Positions 62,473 through 64,000 of a DNA stretch of 64,000 nt are shown here, piece after piece (positions within the stretch are counted from its first letter, which is position 1; each line of letters opens with the position of its first letter). Origin of the DNA: an uncultured Lachnospiraceae bacterium (lineage in GTDB: Bacteria > Bacillota > Clostridia > Lachnospirales > Lachnospiraceae); contig CACXAT010000015.1 of the NCBI GenBank assembly GCA_902765725.1, positions 1 through 64,000 of the forward strand. The letters run 5' to 3'. Made by a program: the position numbers and the translations under genes. Under the pieces are notes generated by a model, which did not search any database, was not told where the DNA came from, and saw only the letters and a list, made by a program, of their open reading frames with translations.

Positions 62473-63288
62473 ATGGCGAAGATTCTGTACGGAAGCCAGA
62501 CCTACCCCTGGCAGATGCGGGTAGAGAAGTTTGCCGGTCGGGTGCCTCATATGGTGGAGGTGCTTAAGAAGGCTGGATTTACAGGCATGGAAGCGGAGAT
62601 TGTCATGCTGGGGGATTACTATCATGACTGGGAAGCGCTGAAGGAGCTGCTGGATAAAGAAGGGATCACCTTCGCGGCGCTGGCTGTCCATGAGGACTGG
62701 CTTCATGAGAAGGAGACGGACCAGGAGAAACAGAACCTGGATGAGGCGATCGAGTTCCTGACTCATTTCCCGACCGCGAAGCTGATGCTGTGCCATGTGG
62801 CGGCGGATCCGGTACGTGAGCATAACCTGTATGAGAAACAGATGAATCAGCTGGCATGTCTGTCGGATATCGCCATGAGAGCCAGGGAGAGAGGCGTGGT
62901 TCCGGTCTATCATCCCAACTCCGGGGAGAATTCCATCTTCCGCTATGAGAGTGATTACCACATCATGTTCGATACGCTGTACAACAGCGGCATCGGCTAT
63001 GCGCCGGACGTAGGCCATATGGCTAACGGCGGGATCGATCCGCTGAGGGTGATCAAAGAGAACCGCAGGATCGTGCAGCATGTTCATTTCAAGGATATGA
63101 CCGCAGACCACCAGTGGACAACGATGGGCGAGGGCGTGATCGACTTTGAATCCATCGTCCGCTTCCTGGAGGAGACGGATTACAGAGGCTGGATCATGAC
63201 GGAGGACGAGTCTCCTGACGCTGTAAATGATTCGGACGGCGTGGTAATGGCAGACGGAAGATACATGGGAAAGATAGGAGGTTTCTGA
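62473..63288 (+). CDS. Sugar phosphate isomerase/epimerase (AP endonuclease 2 fold)
   Basis: A 271-residue TIM-barrel protein of the xylose isomerase-like family, which isomerises or epimerises sugars or inositol-type polyols with a divalent metal. Visible: MAKILYGSQTYPWQMRVEKF at the start, GFTGMEAEIVMLGDYYHDWE near 35-54, VVPVYHPNSGENS near 141-153, APDVGHMANGGIDPL near 177-191 and VQHVHFKDM near 200-208; the late ETDYRGWIMTEDE supplies the last acidic ligand. AAGGCGG lies before the ATG. It is followed after one base by an oxidoreductase gene, a pairing common in inositol or rare-sugar catabolism. Confidence 0.87.
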   Translation: MAKILYGSQTYPWQMRVEKFAGRVPHMVEVLKKAGFTGMEAEIVMLGDYYHDWEALKELLDKEGITFAALAVHEDWLHEKETDQEKQNLDEAIEFLTHFPTAKLMLCHVAADPVREHNLYEKQMNQLACLSDIAMRARERGVVPVYHPNSGENSIFRYESDYHIMFDTLYNSGIGYAPDVGHMANGGIDPLRVIKENRRIVQHVHFKDMTADHQWTTMGEGVIDFESIVRFLEETDYRGWIMTEDESPDAVNDSDGVVMADGRYMGKIGGF

Positions 63289-63289
63289 T

Positions 63290-64000
63290 ATGGGCAAGCA
63301 CAGAACAGCGATCATGGGGCTCGGCGTAAGGGGCAAGACCCATCTGAAGGCTATGCTGGAGAATCCGGACAGCTACGAGATCGTCGGAATCTGCGACATC
63401 CGCGAGGAAGTGATGGAGGATGTGAAAAAGATGTTCGACCTCGACGTCCCGGCGTATACGGATGTTGAGAAGATGCTGGACGAGACGAGACCGGAGGTCT
63501 TTGTCTTCGTCACCTATCCGGACCTTCGTCTGTCCATGATCGAGCTGGCAGTCAAGTATGGTGTCCGGGCAGTCTCCCTGGAGAAGCCCATGGCCGAGAG
63601 CATGGCAGAAGCCAGAAAGATGACGCAGCTGTGCGAAGAGCATAACATCAAGGCCGTCGTCTGCCACCAGCAGAAGTATCTGAAGCAGATGCAGGATCTG
63701 AAGCGGAAGATCGACAGCGGAGCGCTGGGCAAGGTGAAGAAGATCTTCGCGGAGTGCCAGCCCTGGATGGCTCAGCTGGGAACCCACTATATGGACTATA
63801 TGATCTGGGCAAATGGGGGCAGCCGGGTGAAGTCCGTGATCGGGCATGTTCACGGCCCTGCTACCATGCAGGATGACCATCCGTCGCCGGACTTCCTGTT
63901 CGGAGAGATCCTGTTTGAAAATGGAGCCAGAGGATACCTGGAGTGCGGCTATTTCGCAGAGCAGCACAATCCGGATATGTACAGGGATACGGATAACCGC
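63290..64000 (+). CDS. Gfo/Idh/MocA-family oxidoreductase, 3' end beyond window
   Basis: The first 237 residues of an NAD(P)-dependent dehydrogenase; the frame is still open at the right edge. The Rossmann start is AIMGLGVRGKTH (7-18) with an acidic residue after strand 2 (D36 in GICDIR), which favours NAD. The family's EKP motif is at 98-100 (SLEKPMAE). The C-terminal sheet domain follows from ~120 (GKVKKIFAECQPWMAQLGTH, YMDYMIWANGG). Family members oxidise sugars, inositols or their derivatives. It is coupled to the isomerase gene before it: GGAGG lies just before that gene's stop and one base separates TGA and ATG. Complete family members have about 330-390 residues, so roughly 100-150 are missing. 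Confidence 0.9.
   Translation, partial: MGKHRTAIMGLGVRGKTHLKAMLENPDSYEIVGICDIREEVMEDVKKMFDLDVPAYTDVEKMLDETRPEVFVFVTYPDLRLSMIELAVKYGVRAVSLEKPMAESMAEARKMTQLCEEHNIKAVVCHQQKYLKQMQDLKRKIDSGALGKVKKIFAECQPWMAQLGTHYMDYMIWANGGSRVKSVIGHVHGPATMQDDHPSPDFLFGEILFENGARGYLECGYFAEQHNPDMYRDTDNR

Overview
The window looks like chromosomal DNA of a Gram-positive, anaerobic Clostridia, most like the Lachnospiraceae. This is inferred from strong AGGAGG-type ribosome binding sites, several extended -10 promoters, MalFG-type (CUT1) sugar ABC operons with no ATPase of their own, a YesL/DUF624 protein, DUF4037, DUF4080, DUF3842 and YgiQ proteins, a type III pantothenate kinase and a single-chain 1260-residue PurL. No rRNA, tRNA, CRISPR array or phage was found. 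The first ~8.2 kb is AT-richer by eye than the rest.

Region 1 (about 0.4-26.6 kb) handles plant oligosaccharides. There are two CUT1 transport loci, each under its own AraC-type regulator. The first (0.4-8.2 kb, transcribed leftward from a divergent AraC gene) encodes a solute-binding protein, two permeases, a GH5 enzyme and a GH120 beta-xylosidase. The second (10.1-21.1 kb) holds a second GH120 paralogue, a cobalamin-type radical SAM protein, a GH3 glycosidase divergent from an AraC gene, a binding protein, two permeases and DUF624. None of the glycosidases has a signal peptide, so the likely scheme is uptake of xylo- or gluco-oligosaccharides followed by hydrolysis in the cytoplasm. ThuA, TSUP, a dicarboxylate/amino-acid symporter and L-fucose isomerase follow.

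Region 2 (26.7-35 kb) is mixed: YgiQ, a 60-residue ANTAR-only protein behind a LysR regulator, a metallophosphoesterase, a MATE pump, a secreted protein, a HAD hydrolase and DUF3842. Region 3 (35.2-45.4 kb) has two complete dipeptide/oligopeptide/nickel-type ABC transporters head to tail. The first has both ATPases fused in one chain; the second has its own promoter inside the end of that fused gene. MBL-fold hydrolase, coaX and an M24 aminopeptidase follow closely.

Region 4 (49-64 kb) carries an Mrp ATPase, a coiled-coil HTH protein, a 238-bp MITE-like element with target duplications, and a long rightward run: secreted protein, zinc-ribbon/beta-lactamase-fold protein that has lost its catalytic lysine, purL, and a 1103-residue CapA-type membrane protein with a ~500-residue acidic cytoplasmic region. 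Next come a Y1/RAYT-like transposase homologue whose HUH histidines are both arginine, a lipoprotein, and a sugar isomerase/oxidoreductase pair cut by the right edge.

The best candidates for something undescribed are the HUH-less transposase homologue, the MITE-like element, the ANTAR-only protein and the group of cell-envelope proteins around purL.
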